Program-made: the position numbers and the translations under genes
Shown: one piece after another, positions 1 through 7,983 of the stretch
How positions within the stretch are numbered: the stretch's first letter is position 1
Layout of the letters: every line of letters begins with the position of its first letter
Source of the DNA: Fredericiella sp963839515
GTDB lineage: Bacteria > Chloroflexota > Anaerolineae > Caldilineales > Caldilineaceae
Length of the DNA stretch: 64,000 nucleotides
Direction of reading: 5' to 3'
Assembly: GCA_963839515.1 (NCBI GenBank)
Contig: CAWIVN010000023.1
Span: 496,001-560,000 of the forward strand
The notes under the pieces: model-generated
Database searches by the model: none
What the model was told of the DNA's origin: nothing
What the model saw: only the letters and a program-made list of their open reading frames with translations

Positions 1-11
1 TCGCGTCGGGA

Positions 12-818
12 TTATCCGGGCCAATAGCCGAGTTGGCGCGAAATCTGGCGCGCCGCCATTTGCACAAGTGCCGCGATTTGCGGCTGGCGCTCGAGAGCTA
101 GTCGCAAGCTGGACCCACCGATACTGATAGCCGCCACGACTTGTCGTTCCCGATCGTAGATGGGTGCAGCAACGGCCACAAAGCCAGGTTCCAACTCGCC
201 CACGGCCACCGCAAACCCTTGCTGGCGAATGATCGCCAGCTGTTTACGTAAGCGGGTGAGGTCCACGATTGTCTGGTCGGTCAACCGTGCTAACGGCAGG
301 CGCAAGCTGGCGCGCATGGTCTCGTCGTCGCCATACGCCAACAGCAACTTGCCGGTGGCGGTGGCATGCGCCGGCAGCCGGCTGCCCACGTCCTGTGACA
401 TGCCCATTGGGTGGCGGCTCGAAACTTCGTCCACGATCAACACGTGGCTGCCCGCCAACACCTCAAGAGTCGCCGCTTCGTCACACTCCTGCGCCAACGA
501 CTCCAGCACCGGACGGCTGACCGCACGCAGTGGGTTGGACCGCATGGCGCAGCCCCCCAACGCCACCAACTCGACGCCCAATCGGTAGCCCCCTGACACT
601 GGGTTGCGCATGATCAGCCCTTCAGCTTCCAGCGCCGCCAGCAACCGGAAAGCCGTCGTCTTGTTGAGCTTGGTCACCTGTGCCAGGTCGGCCAGGCTCC
701 ACTCGGGCTGTGCATCGCTAAATACCTTCAGCAGCCCAATCGCGCGCGCCACCGCCTGCGTGCCGGGATATGATTCAGTTGCCTGTCCTTCTACTTCCTG
801 CGTTGTTTGAAGCATCAT
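12..818 (-). CDS. IclR family transcriptional regulator
   Basis: 268 residues. The N-terminal winged helix-turn-helix (about residues 20-80, with SLADLAQVTKLNKTTAFRLL as recognition unit) is followed by the IclR effector-binding domain (about 90-260, containing SRLPAHATATGKLLLA and the GFAVAVGELEPGF region). Length is normal for the family. Two adjacent ATGs (818 and 815) are possible starts. It is divergent from the 2-hydroxyacid dehydrogenase gene at 968, and a long palindrome lies directly upstream of its start, so it probably represses itself and perhaps the dehydrogenase. The effector is unknown; IclR proteins near sugar-acid genes usually sense a pathway intermediate. Confidence 0.93.
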   Translation of the reverse strand: MMLQTTQEVEGQATESYPGTQAVARAIGLLKVFSDAQPEWSLADLAQVTKLNKTTAFRLLAALEAEGLIMRNPVSGGYRLGVELVALGGCAMRSNPLRAVSRPVLESLAQECDEAATLEVLAGSHVLIVDEVSSRHPMGMSQDVGSRLPAHATATGKLLLAYGDDETMRASLRLPLARLTDQTIVDLTRLRKQLAIIRQQGFAVAVGELEPGFVAVAAPIYDRERQVVAAISIGGSSLRLALERQPQIAALVQMAARQISRQLGYWPG

Positions 819-831
819 AACAACCTGAAGA

Positions 832-858
832 ATGCTATTTCACTATATGAAACAGCAT
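832..858. promoter_or_regulatory. Candidate IclR operator palindrome
   Basis: Near-perfect 27-bp palindrome with outer arms ATGCTaTTTCA and TGAAAcAGCAT (one mismatch) around a 5-bp centre CTATA. It lies 14 bp upstream of the IclR start and in the shared intergenic region with the hydroxyacid dehydrogenase. The TTTCA/TGAAA core resembles known IclR-type sites in symmetry. Assignment to this regulator is inferred from position. Confidence 0.6.
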
Positions 859-967
859 ATCGCATAATGCTCCAGAGGTCAAGCGTCAGCAGGCACTGGG
901 CGCAAAGGGTCTCTTCTTGGCAAGTTCTGGCATAATGCATGGACACTCGTAACAAGAAAGGTCTGCC

Positions 968-1948
968 ATGTCTCTCACCGTCTACTTTCCGACCTTGCCC
1001 ATGCCCAACACACTTGACGAACTGCGCCCACTCCTGGGCGATAGTGTGCGCTTGTATGCTGGTCCTGACGATGACCAGCCCGTAGAAACCGACATCATTG
1101 TCGCCGGTGCGGTGACGGAGGAGCAGTTGGCGCGCAGCCCTCATGTGCGTGCCGTAATCGTGCCTTTTGCCGGCGTGCCTTTCCCGACGCAAACATTGCT
1201 GCGCCAGGTTCCAGGTGTCACACTCCACAACCTGCACTTCAACGCCATCTCGACGGCCGAGATGGCGTTCGCGTTGCTGCTGGCTGCCTCCAAGCATGTG
1301 GCGGAACTTGACCATCGTATCCGCCAGGGCAATTGGCAGTGGGACGATGCAACGCATCCCACCGACACGTTTCCAGGTAAGACGGCGTTAATTTTGGGCT
1401 ATGGCGCAATCGGAAGGCGCTTAGCGCCTCTCTGCCAGGCGCTTGGCATGCAGGTGATCGGTGTTCGCCGTCACGAGCCGGAGGCGCCTGTGCGCGACGG
1501 TGTGACACTTTTCAGCGTAGCACACCTGGCCGAACTGCTGCCGCGCACCGACGTGCTGATCTGCCTGCTGCCGCACACGCGTGAAACCGAAGGTTTGCTG
1601 GGCGCCAAGCAACTGGCCCTGCTGCCCCCCAACTGTATCCTGGTCAACGTGGGCCGCGGGCCTGTGATGGACGAAGAGGCGCTGTACAACGCGCTCGCCG
1701 CGCGCCGCATTCGCTCCGCCGGCATCGACGTCTGGTATCAATATCCCAAGAACGACGAGGAGCGCAGCCACACCTATCCTTCACGGTTCCCCTTTCACGA
1801 GTTGGATAACGTCGTCATGACCCCGCATCGCGCCGGCTGGCTGCAAAGTTTTGAAAAGCTGCGCGTGGCCGCATTGGCGGAGTTGTTGAATGCCGCAGCT
1901 GCTGGGCGCGAACTGCCCAATCTCGTAGATAAAGAACTCGGGTACTAG
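968..1948 (+). CDS. D-isomer-specific 2-hydroxyacid dehydrogenase
   Basis: 326 residues. NAD-binding Rossmann motif GYGAIG at about residues 144-149, the NVGRGPVMDEEAL loop with the catalytic-site Arg at about 230, and the catalytic HRAGW His at about 287 are all present, so the enzyme should be active. It would interconvert a 2-keto acid and a D-2-hydroxy acid with NAD(P)H in the cytoplasm. RBS-like AAGAAAGG lies just before the ATG. Placed between the IclR gene and the sugar-acid operon, it may reduce or oxidise a lactate- or glycerate-like product of that pathway. Substrate cannot be read from sequence. Confidence 0.92.
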   Translation: MSLTVYFPTLPMPNTLDELRPLLGDSVRLYAGPDDDQPVETDIIVAGAVTEEQLARSPHVRAVIVPFAGVPFPTQTLLRQVPGVTLHNLHFNAISTAEMAFALLLAASKHVAELDHRIRQGNWQWDDATHPTDTFPGKTALILGYGAIGRRLAPLCQALGMQVIGVRRHEPEAPVRDGVTLFSVAHLAELLPRTDVLICLLPHTRETEGLLGAKQLALLPPNCILVNVGRGPVMDEEALYNALAARRIRSAGIDVWYQYPKNDEERSHTYPSRFPFHELDNVVMTPHRAGWLQSFEKLRVAALAELLNAAAAGRELPNLVDKELGY

Positions 1949-1957
1949 GCAGGCCGG

Positions 1958-1986
1958 GCCCCTGACCTGCACCCTGCGTCAGGGGC
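1958..1986. terminator. Hairpin between convergent genes
   Basis: Inverted repeat GCCCCTGAC / GTCAGGGGC (9-bp stem, 11-nt loop) immediately downstream of the dehydrogenase stop and before the convergent DUF1638 stop. There is no T tract, so it may act as a bidirectional transcript end or 3'-stabilising hairpin. Confidence 0.45.
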
Positions 1987-1987
1987 G

Positions 1988-2013
1988 CCGCACGTGGGCG
2001 TGCGGACTAGACG
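1988..2013. repeat. GCGCACG-type palindromic repeat, copy 1
   Basis: CCGCACG-TGGG-CGTGCGG hairpin followed by ACTAGACG. It matches the core and ACTGGACG tail of the intergenic palindromes at 9144, 9223, 9261 and 21326, and is the most diverged copy of this short dispersed family. Confidence 0.6.
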
Positions 2014-2028
2014 TTCATGGTGGCTGGG

Positions 2029-2766
2029 TTAGCCGGCCGCCTTGACGATGCTGTCGTTGTAACTCTGCGCGATCGACTGCCCCGGGCTCACGACCAGAAA
2101 TTCTTCCGCATCCCACTCGCCGTGGATCAGCATGCGCATGAGACGGGTGTCTCCCTGCATGCGCTCGAAGACCCAGCCTTCCTTCTCGGCCTTGGCCTCT
2201 GCGCGTTCGGCATAGATGCCGCCATCACTCAGTTCAAGATCGATAAAGGAGGCCCGCGTGTAGTGACGCGACCAGCTGCGTATCTCTTCCATCAGCATGT
2301 CGGCTGTTTCTTGGCCGTACTTTTGGATGTACTGCTCGTATTGTTCCTCTTCTTCACCGATCCCTGCTGCTCCCATGGCTGCGCTCGCACCGGGCTCCTG
2401 CCGCTCCATGTAGTCCACGCTGTACCAATACGTGCCGGGATGGCGCATAAACTCCTCGTTGTAACGCTGGCGGGAGCCAAGATAGAGGGTGATGCAGTCA
2501 TGCGCGCGCGGCAGCACTAGCGGCGCATGGCGCGCCGTCAGCCCCACGGTGGCCGTGCCGCACATGCCATAGGCCAGCAAAATGGCATCGCAACTCCCTG
2601 GCTCGATGGCGTCGATCTCCTCCTGCAGCGTAGCGCGCAAACCCTTCGGGCGGTTGTGCAATCCCTGCTTGAACAGGCGCACGTTAATCGTGTGTGGGCT
2701 GACGGCAGCCGCGGCGTAAACAGGGCGCGCCAGCGCTTCGCAAGTCAGGGCGATATATCGAGCCAT
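2029..2766 (-). CDS. DUF1638 domain-containing protein
   Basis: 245 residues, cytoplasmic, no signal peptide. The sequence matches the DUF1638 pattern: an N-terminal ALTCEAL segment, a central ILLAYGMCGTATVGL segment, the PRAHDCITLYLGSRQRY motif, and a GTYWYSVDY segment. Cys and His residues in these motifs look like a metal or cofactor site. From general knowledge, DUF1638 proteins are often encoded beside corrinoid proteins and UroD-type methyltransferases in anaerobes, and both occur in the adjacent operon. A strong RBS (AGAGGAG) precedes the ATG. It is divergent from the GntR-led operon and probably co-regulated with it. Biochemical function is unknown. Confidence 0.85.
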   Translation of the reverse strand: MARYIALTCEALARPVYAAAAVSPHTINVRLFKQGLHNRPKGLRATLQEEIDAIEPGSCDAILLAYGMCGTATVGLTARHAPLVLPRAHDCITLYLGSRQRYNEEFMRHPGTYWYSVDYMERQEPGASAAMGAAGIGEEEEQYEQYIQKYGQETADMLMEEIRSWSRHYTRASFIDLELSDGGIYAERAEAKAEKEGWVFERMQGDTRLMRMLIHGEWDAEEFLVVSPGQSIAQSYNDSIVKAAG

Positions 2767-2842
2767 GGCAGTGGATCTCCTCTAATGGTGTGACGTGATT
2801 CTCATTATTGTACTCGTTTTCACCCGCGCACCGAAATATACG

Positions 2843-2881
2843 CTTGACACCCATTCTATAGCATGTTATTGTTTCCTATAG
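2843..2881 (+). promoter_or_regulatory. Promoter/operator of the GntR-led catabolic operon
   Basis: TTGACA (2843-2848) with a -10-like TATTGT (2867-2872, 18-bp spacer). Two CTATAG hexamers (2856-2861 and 2876-2881) flank the -10, a layout suited to a dimeric repressor. The GntR protein encoded downstream is the obvious candidate ligand. Confidence 0.5.
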
Positions 2882-2933
2882 GATTTTGCGCTCACCTAGT
2901 GCCGTCGCAATCCGCTTCCAGAACCTACAATCG

Positions 2934-3647
2934 ATGCCAGATCAGAAAACTGTGCTTGCTACGTCCGTCTATGATCGTCTCAAAGAGCGCATCATGGACC
3001 AGCAGTATCCACCAGGTGAACGGCTCAACATCGACGCTCTCGCCGTCGACCTGGCCGTCAGCCCCACGCCCATCCGCGAGGCCCTGGCGCGCCTGTCGGC
3101 CGAACGCCTGATCACTTTTGAAGCCTACAAGGGCTACCGCGTCAGCCCTCTGCTGACGCTCGAACAGGTGCACGACCTGATGCACGCCCGTCGCCTCATC
3201 GAGGTGGACGGCGCCCGTCTGGCTGCCAAGCATATCATGCTTCCCGACCTTATCACGGTCGAAAAAATCATGCAGCGCATCCTGGATGAGAGCGCCCACA
3301 CCGAGGTTGGTTCCTGGTCGCACGGCTATCGCCAGTTTAACCAGCTCGACCGGGAATTCCACGAGTTGATCCTGACCGCCGCCGACAACCAGTTTCTGCT
3401 CGGTGCCTATCGCTCGCTTAATGTGCATATTGAGCTGGGCCGTTTCTACCAGGTGTTCCAGGAAATGGACCAGCAGCAGACGTGCATCGAGCATGACGCT
3501 ATCTTCCGCGCCTTGAAAGCGCACGATAGCGACGCTGCGGCCGACGCCGTCGAGGTCCACTTGCACGCCACCGAAGATCGCATCTTCCGCCTGATCGACA
3601 AATATCCCCATGCCGTAATCGCCGTTGCCGCGAAAGGGACGAGATGA
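2934..3647 (+). CDS. GntR family (FCD) transcriptional regulator
   Basis: 237 residues from the ATG at 2934. An upstream in-frame ATG at 2886 would add 16 unconserved residues inside the promoter region. The winged HTH is at about residues 8-75 (VYDRLKERIMDQQYPPGERL, then SPTPIREALARLSAERL). The all-helical FCD effector domain is at about 85-220, with the conserved DREFHELIL helix and spaced His residues that usually bind a metal and a carboxylate. It is the first gene of the operon and its stop is 1 bp from the next start. Probably a sugar-acid-responsive repressor of the operon. Confidence 0.93.
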   Translation: MPDQKTVLATSVYDRLKERIMDQQYPPGERLNIDALAVDLAVSPTPIREALARLSAERLITFEAYKGYRVSPLLTLEQVHDLMHARRLIEVDGARLAAKHIMLPDLITVEKIMQRILDESAHTEVGSWSHGYRQFNQLDREFHELILTAADNQFLLGAYRSLNVHIELGRFYQVFQEMDQQQTCIEHDAIFRALKAHDSDAAADAVEVHLHATEDRIFRLIDKYPHAVIAVAAKGTR

Positions 3648-3648
3648 C

Positions 3649-4839
3649 ATGAGCGTACGCGTTGCCCTGATTGCCGGTCCTATGTATGACGCCCTCTACA
3701 GCCGCCTCGCCGATTTCACCGCACAGACTGGCGTCGCCGTCGAAGTCGCCTACCGTGGCGATCATCCCGCGCTCAACGCACATTTGGCCGGCCTCGTTGG
3801 CCAGGGCGAAGTGCCATATGACCTGGTTTCCACCCATACGAAATATGCGCCGTCGCAACAAGCCTTCCTTGCTCCCCTCGACGATCTCCTGGCCAGCCAC
3901 GAATTAGAGGACTTTACGCCCCGACTGCTCGACCTGGCGCGTATCCACGGCCGGCTGTTCTCCCTCCCGCGCAACGTCGACGTGCGTTTGCTCCACTATC
4001 GCACTGATCTCATCGCCCAGCCGCCCGCTAGCTGGGATGACCTGCTAGGCCTGGCCCGTGCGCTCAACCGGCCGCCTCATCAATACGGCTTTGTCTTTCC
4101 TGGCATGGAGTCAGGCCTGTTCGGTACTTTCTACGAGTTGGTCGAGATGGGCGGCGCCGAGCTGTTCCCACCCAACCTCGTGCCGCAGATTGAGAACGAT
4201 GGCGGCCGCTGGGCACTTTCGCTCTTGCGTACGTTCTACGCCGAAGGCCTCGTGCCGCCCGCAATCGTCGACTGGCACTACGACAAGGTGCACGACTGCT
4301 TCCGTGACGGTCACGCCGCTATGGTCGGCGACTGGCCCGGCTACTACGCCGACCACTGCGACCCGCAGGCCTCGGCGGTACATGACCGCTTTGCCCTCGC
4401 CCGCTATCCCGTGGGGCCGATCGGCAAGTCACTGGTCTACGGCGGCAGCCACACCTTTGCCCTGACCACGCAGGGCGCCGCATCTGCCGATGCGCTGGCG
4501 CTGCTGCGCTTTCTGACTGCTCCCGAGCAGCAATGGGTGGAGGCGCAGCAGGGCTCCGTGCCGGTGCGCACGTCCATCATGCGCCGCGTCCAGGCACAAG
4601 CTGCACCGGTCGCCCAGGCCGGCGGGGACGCGCGCTGGCACGCACGTTGGCATACCTTGGAAGACGCTATCGGCGGCGTGGTCATTCCGCCCAAGTTCGG
4701 GCGCTACCCCGAGGTCGAAGAGGTGCTGTGGAAAACCGTCCAGGCCGCCGTCACCGGCCGCCTGTCGATCGATGCCGCATTGCACCGTATGACAGGGCAG
4801 ATCGGCGAAATTGTAGCCCAAGCGGATGGCGACGCATGA
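3649..4839 (+). CDS. Family 1 solute-binding-like protein without signal peptide
   Basis: 396 residues from ATG 3649, which follows the GntR stop by 1 bp; an overlapping ATG at 3625 is less likely. It has the fold signature of family 1 extracellular sugar-binding proteins: an N-terminal strand, VPYDLVSTHTKYAPSQQAFLAPLDDLL, a FSLPRNVDVRLLHYRTDL segment, and a GGSHTFALT segment near the C-terminal third. Unusually, the protein starts directly with the first beta strand (MSVRVALIAGPMYD) and shows no signal sequence or lipobox. It may be a cytoplasmic ligand binder or sensor rather than a transporter component. The operon has its own separate lipoprotein binding protein at 7984. Stop overlaps the next start by 4 bp. 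Confidence 0.82.
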   Translation: MSVRVALIAGPMYDALYSRLADFTAQTGVAVEVAYRGDHPALNAHLAGLVGQGEVPYDLVSTHTKYAPSQQAFLAPLDDLLASHELEDFTPRLLDLARIHGRLFSLPRNVDVRLLHYRTDLIAQPPASWDDLLGLARALNRPPHQYGFVFPGMESGLFGTFYELVEMGGAELFPPNLVPQIENDGGRWALSLLRTFYAEGLVPPAIVDWHYDKVHDCFRDGHAAMVGDWPGYYADHCDPQASAVHDRFALARYPVGPIGKSLVYGGSHTFALTTQGAASADALALLRFLTAPEQQWVEAQQGSVPVRTSIMRRVQAQAAPVAQAGGDARWHARWHTLEDAIGGVVIPPKFGRYPEVEEVLWKTVQAAVTGRLSIDAALHRMTGQIGEIVAQADGDA

Positions 4840-5615
4840 GCGACGAACTGAGCGGCAAGGTCATCTTTCTCACCGGCGGTGGCCAGGGCATCGGCCGCGA
4901 GTGCGCCAAGGCGTACCATCGTGCGGGAGCAATCGTCGCCGTGGCCGATATCAATCTTGAAGCCGCCACCGACACAGTCGCACGCTCGCTCGGCGGATCC
5001 GGGCTGGCCGTCCATTGTGACGTAGCCTCGGGTCCATCTGTGCAGGCCGCCATCGACGCCACCATCGAGCACCTCGGCAAGCTGGATGCCATCCACAACA
5101 ACGCCGCTATCAGCGTCCCTTCCAAGCCGCTGCACGAAACGAGTGAAGCGCAGTGGGACCGCTTGCTGGACATCAACCTCAAGAGCATCTACTACACCAC
5201 GCTCTACGGCATCGAGCCGCTCAAGCACAGCCGCGGCATCATCCTCAATACGGCCAGCATGGTGGGCGAACTGGGCCAGGAAAACCACGCCGTCTACGTG
5301 GCCACCAAGGGGGCAGTCATTGCGCTTACCAAGGCCATGGCGCTGGACTACGCCCCCTTTGGCATCCGTGTCAACGCTATCTGCCCGGCCGCCGTCTGGA
5401 CGCCGCTGCTGCGCGAATGGGTGTCGGAACAGCCCAATCCGGCCGGAACGGAGGATTTTCTCAACCACATTCATGCGCTCGGCTACTGCCCCGATGGCGA
5501 TGTAGTGGCCGATGTAGCGGTCTTTCTCTTATCCGAACACGCTCGTTTTATGACGGGTGTGGCGCTTCCCGTCAGCGGCGGCGCCGAACTGGGCTATCGA
5601 CGTCTCGGCCTATAG
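4836..5615 (+). CDS. SDR family oxidoreductase, probable deoxysugar or deoxysugar-acid dehydrogenase
   Basis: 259 residues from ATG 4836, translationally coupled (ATGA) to the preceding gene. Classical short-chain dehydrogenase: TGGGQGIG cofactor motif (13-20), NNAA motif, Ser141, and YVATK with Tyr154 and Lys158, so the catalytic triad is intact. ADIN after strand beta-2 has Asp at the position favouring NAD. In the neighbourhood of an L-fuconate dehydratase and an FAH hydrolase it most likely oxidises L-fucose (or a related 6-deoxyhexose) or 2-keto-3-deoxyfuconate. Which step it takes is inference. Confidence 0.9.
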   Translation: MSDELSGKVIFLTGGGQGIGRECAKAYHRAGAIVAVADINLEAATDTVARSLGGSGLAVHCDVASGPSVQAAIDATIEHLGKLDAIHNNAAISVPSKPLHETSEAQWDRLLDINLKSIYYTTLYGIEPLKHSRGIILNTASMVGELGQENHAVYVATKGAVIALTKAMALDYAPFGIRVNAICPAAVWTPLLREWVSEQPNPAGTEDFLNHIHALGYCPDGDVVADVAVFLLSEHARFMTGVALPVSGGAELGYRRLGL

Positions 5616-5647
5616 CCGTTTGCCTGTAACAACAAAGGAGCAGTCAT

Positions 5648-6883
5648 TTGTCTGCCGTTGTGATTACGCGTGTCAGCACGCAGGATGCACGTTTCCAGCT
5701 CAAGCCGGGCGAAGGCGTGGATGCCATCCACACCAACCCGCAGTATGCCTACGCCGTGGCCCGCCTGCACACATGCGGGCCGCTCATGGGTGTCGGCCTG
5801 GCGTTGACCTTGGGCCAAGGAACCGAAATGGTGTGCAAGGCCATCGAGACGTTGGCGGCGCCCCTTGTCGGCCGCGAGATTGAAGAATTGATGGCTGAGT
5901 TTGGCCGCGTCTTCCGCCAAATTGCCGACCACCCACAGCTGCGCTGGCTGGGGCCGCACAAGGGGGTCGTTCACCTGGCGCTGGCCTCCATTACCAACGC
6001 CTGCTTTGACCTCTGGGCCAAGGCGCGCGGCGTGCCCCTGTGGAGGCTGCTGATCGACCTCACGCCTGAACAGGTAGTGGCCCTGCTCGACCTCAGCTAC
6101 TTGGAGGATGTGCTGTTGCCGTCGGAAGCGGTCGATTTGTTGCGCCGCGAGCTCCCGCGTCGCGCCGAGCGCCAGCCCGTCATCCATAACGGCTACCCTG
6201 GCTATGACACCTCCATCGGTTGGTTTCACTACAGCGACGAGCAGGTGCGCGAGAACGCCCGCCGCGCGGTGGACGCCGGCTTTACGGCCATGAAACTCAA
6301 GACCGGCTCGCCTGACAGCGCCCGCGACGTGCGCCGCGCATTGATGGTGCGCGAGGTGGTCGGCCCGGACGTGCAAATCATGCTCGACGCCAACCAGCAG
6401 TGGACACTGCCGGCGGCCGTGCGCATCTGTCTCGAACTGGCAGCCATGTCGCCCTACTGGATCGAGGAGCCGACTCACCCGGATGACGTGCTGGCGCACC
6501 AGACCCTGGCGCGGGCCATCTATCCCATCCCCGTCGCCGTGGGCGAGCACATTCCCCACCGCGTCCTGTTCAAGAACTACATGCAGGCAGGCGCCGCACA
6601 CTTTATCCAGGTGGACTGCACGCGCGTGGGCGGCATCAGCGAGTTCATCACCGTCAGCCTCCTGGCGCGCAAGTTCGACCTGCCCGTCGTGCCGCACGTG
6701 GGCGACATGGGCCAGATCCACCAGCACCTCGTGTTGTTCAACCGCATCGCCCTGGGGCATGAGCAGATCTTTCTCGAATACATTCCCCACCTGCGCGACT
6801 ACTTCTGTACGCCGGCGCAGGTTGAGGACGGTGTCTATCGCACGCCGCAGGAGCCCGGCAGCAGTTCAGACCTGCAGGATTGA
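5648..6883 (+). CDS. Enolase-superfamily dehydratase, L-fuconate dehydratase-like
   Basis: 411 residues from a TTG start with AAAGGAG 7 bp upstream. It belongs to the mandelate racemase/muconate lactonizing subgroup. The visible acid/base and metal residues are KLK (Lys216, Lys218), Asp247 and Asn249 in LDANQQW, Glu273 in WIEEPTHPDD, Glu300 in VGEH, and His350 in VPHVGDMGQIHQHL. Spacing, length and the N-terminal RFQLKPGEGVDAIHTNPQY segment correspond to L-fuconate dehydratase (FucD/ENOSF1 type), which converts L-fuconate to 2-keto-3-deoxy-L-fuconate. Activity on a related 6-deoxy or pentonic acid is possible. Its position between the SDR and the ABC transporter supports a sugar-acid pathway. 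Confidence 0.88.
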   Translation: MSAVVITRVSTQDARFQLKPGEGVDAIHTNPQYAYAVARLHTCGPLMGVGLALTLGQGTEMVCKAIETLAAPLVGREIEELMAEFGRVFRQIADHPQLRWLGPHKGVVHLALASITNACFDLWAKARGVPLWRLLIDLTPEQVVALLDLSYLEDVLLPSEAVDLLRRELPRRAERQPVIHNGYPGYDTSIGWFHYSDEQVRENARRAVDAGFTAMKLKTGSPDSARDVRRALMVREVVGPDVQIMLDANQQWTLPAAVRICLELAAMSPYWIEEPTHPDDVLAHQTLARAIYPIPVAVGEHIPHRVLFKNYMQAGAAHFIQVDCTRVGGISEFITVSLLARKFDLPVVPHVGDMGQIHQHLVLFNRIALGHEQIFLEYIPHLRDYFCTPAQVEDGVYRTPQEPGSSSDLQD

Positions 6884-6892
6884 GGAACTCTT

Positions 6893-7939
6893 ATGAAAAA
6901 GACCATGACGGAAACCCAACCTGCTCGTGGCGCTGCACCAGCTGCAGGCTCGGCCCTGGCGGCACTGTTTCGCCGCAGCGATATCAGCGTCCTCCTGGCG
7001 ACGTTGTTGCTCTTTATCATTTTCACTTTTAGCAACTCCAGTTTTTTAACACCGTTCAACCTGTTTAACGTGGCGCGCACCGCTTCGCTCTACGTGTTCG
7101 TCGCCCTTGGCCAAGCTATCGTCGTCGTCATCGGCGGCATGAACCTCTCGCTGGGCGCCATCGGCGGCCTGAGCGTGGTGGTTGCGGGCTGGACGATGGA
7201 CACGATGGGGTGGTCGCCCTGGATCGGCGTGCCGCTCTCCCTGCTTGTGGGCACGGCCGCCGGTGCTCTTAACGGTTTCATCATCGTCAAGTCCAAACTC
7301 AACTCGTTCATCGTAACGTTGGCTACCTCGTTTATTTTTACCGGCCTTGTGCAAGGCATCTCGCAAGGGTTTCCCTACAGCAACATTCCCAAGGACTTCA
7401 CGTGGCTGGGCCGTGGCGACGTTACTGGCGTGCCGTTCTTGTTTGTGTTCATGGTTCTTGTGTTGGTTTTTCTGGGCTATGTCTTCCGCTACACGGTGAT
7501 TGGCCGGCGCATCCTGGCAACCGGTGGCAACCTTGAAGCGGCACGCCTCTCCGGCATCCGCACCGACAACATTGTGCTGCTGTGCCACACACTCTCTGGT
7601 GTCTTTGCTGCTATCGCCGGCATCCTGTGGGTGTCGCGCATGGGCTCGGCGCAGCCCTCTACCGGCACCGACTGGCTGATTGTCTCCTTTGCCGTCTCCA
7701 TCATCGGCGGCACCGCCCTCAGCGGCGGCGAGTTTTCCGCCCTTGGCATCTTCGCCAGCGCCATCATGCTCACGTTGATCAAGAATGGCCTCATCATGCT
7801 CAACGTCAATGTCTACTTCGAGCAGACATTCTTGGGGCTCATCATTTTGCTTGCCGTCTCGGTGGAAAGCATTCGCATGTGGCTCAGCACGCGCTCACGC
7901 CGTGCCCCGTCGCACGCAACGCAGCCGCACCCATCGTAG
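6893..7939 (+). CDS. Sugar ABC transporter permease (RbsC/XylH type)
   Basis: 348 residues. A short cytoplasmic N-terminus (about 40 residues) is followed by 8-10 hydrophobic segments. The BPD_transp_2 family motifs are visible: GMNLSLGAIGGLSVV, GALNGFIIVKSKLNSFIVTLAT, the RRILATGGNLEAARLSGI coupling loop, and IIGGTALSGGEFSALG. It forms the membrane channel with the ATPase at 9309 and the lipoprotein at 7984. It starts 9 bp after the dehydratase stop with GAGGAACTC upstream, consistent with co-translation. Confidence 0.94.
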   Translation: MKKTMTETQPARGAAPAAGSALAALFRRSDISVLLATLLLFIIFTFSNSSFLTPFNLFNVARTASLYVFVALGQAIVVVIGGMNLSLGAIGGLSVVVAGWTMDTMGWSPWIGVPLSLLVGTAAGALNGFIIVKSKLNSFIVTLATSFIFTGLVQGISQGFPYSNIPKDFTWLGRGDVTGVPFLFVFMVLVLVFLGYVFRYTVIGRRILATGGNLEAARLSGIRTDNIVLLCHTLSGVFAAIAGILWVSRMGSAQPSTGTDWLIVSFAVSIIGGTALSGGEFSALGIFASAIMLTLIKNGLIMLNVNVYFEQTFLGLIILLAVSVESIRMWLSTRSRRAPSHATQPHPS

Positions 7940-7983
7940 CTTAGGCATATTGTGCACTATCCAAACATTTAAGGAGATTCAGC

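Noticed and set aside
160..588. Forward ORFs opposite the IclR gene
   Set aside because: Antisense shadows of a clearly conserved regulator; Arg/Ser/Pro-rich with no family pattern.
5594..6790. 398-residue reverse ORF opposite the fuconate dehydratase-like gene
   Set aside because: Long only because of high GC in the opposite strand; the forward frame has all catalytic residues of the enolase superfamily.
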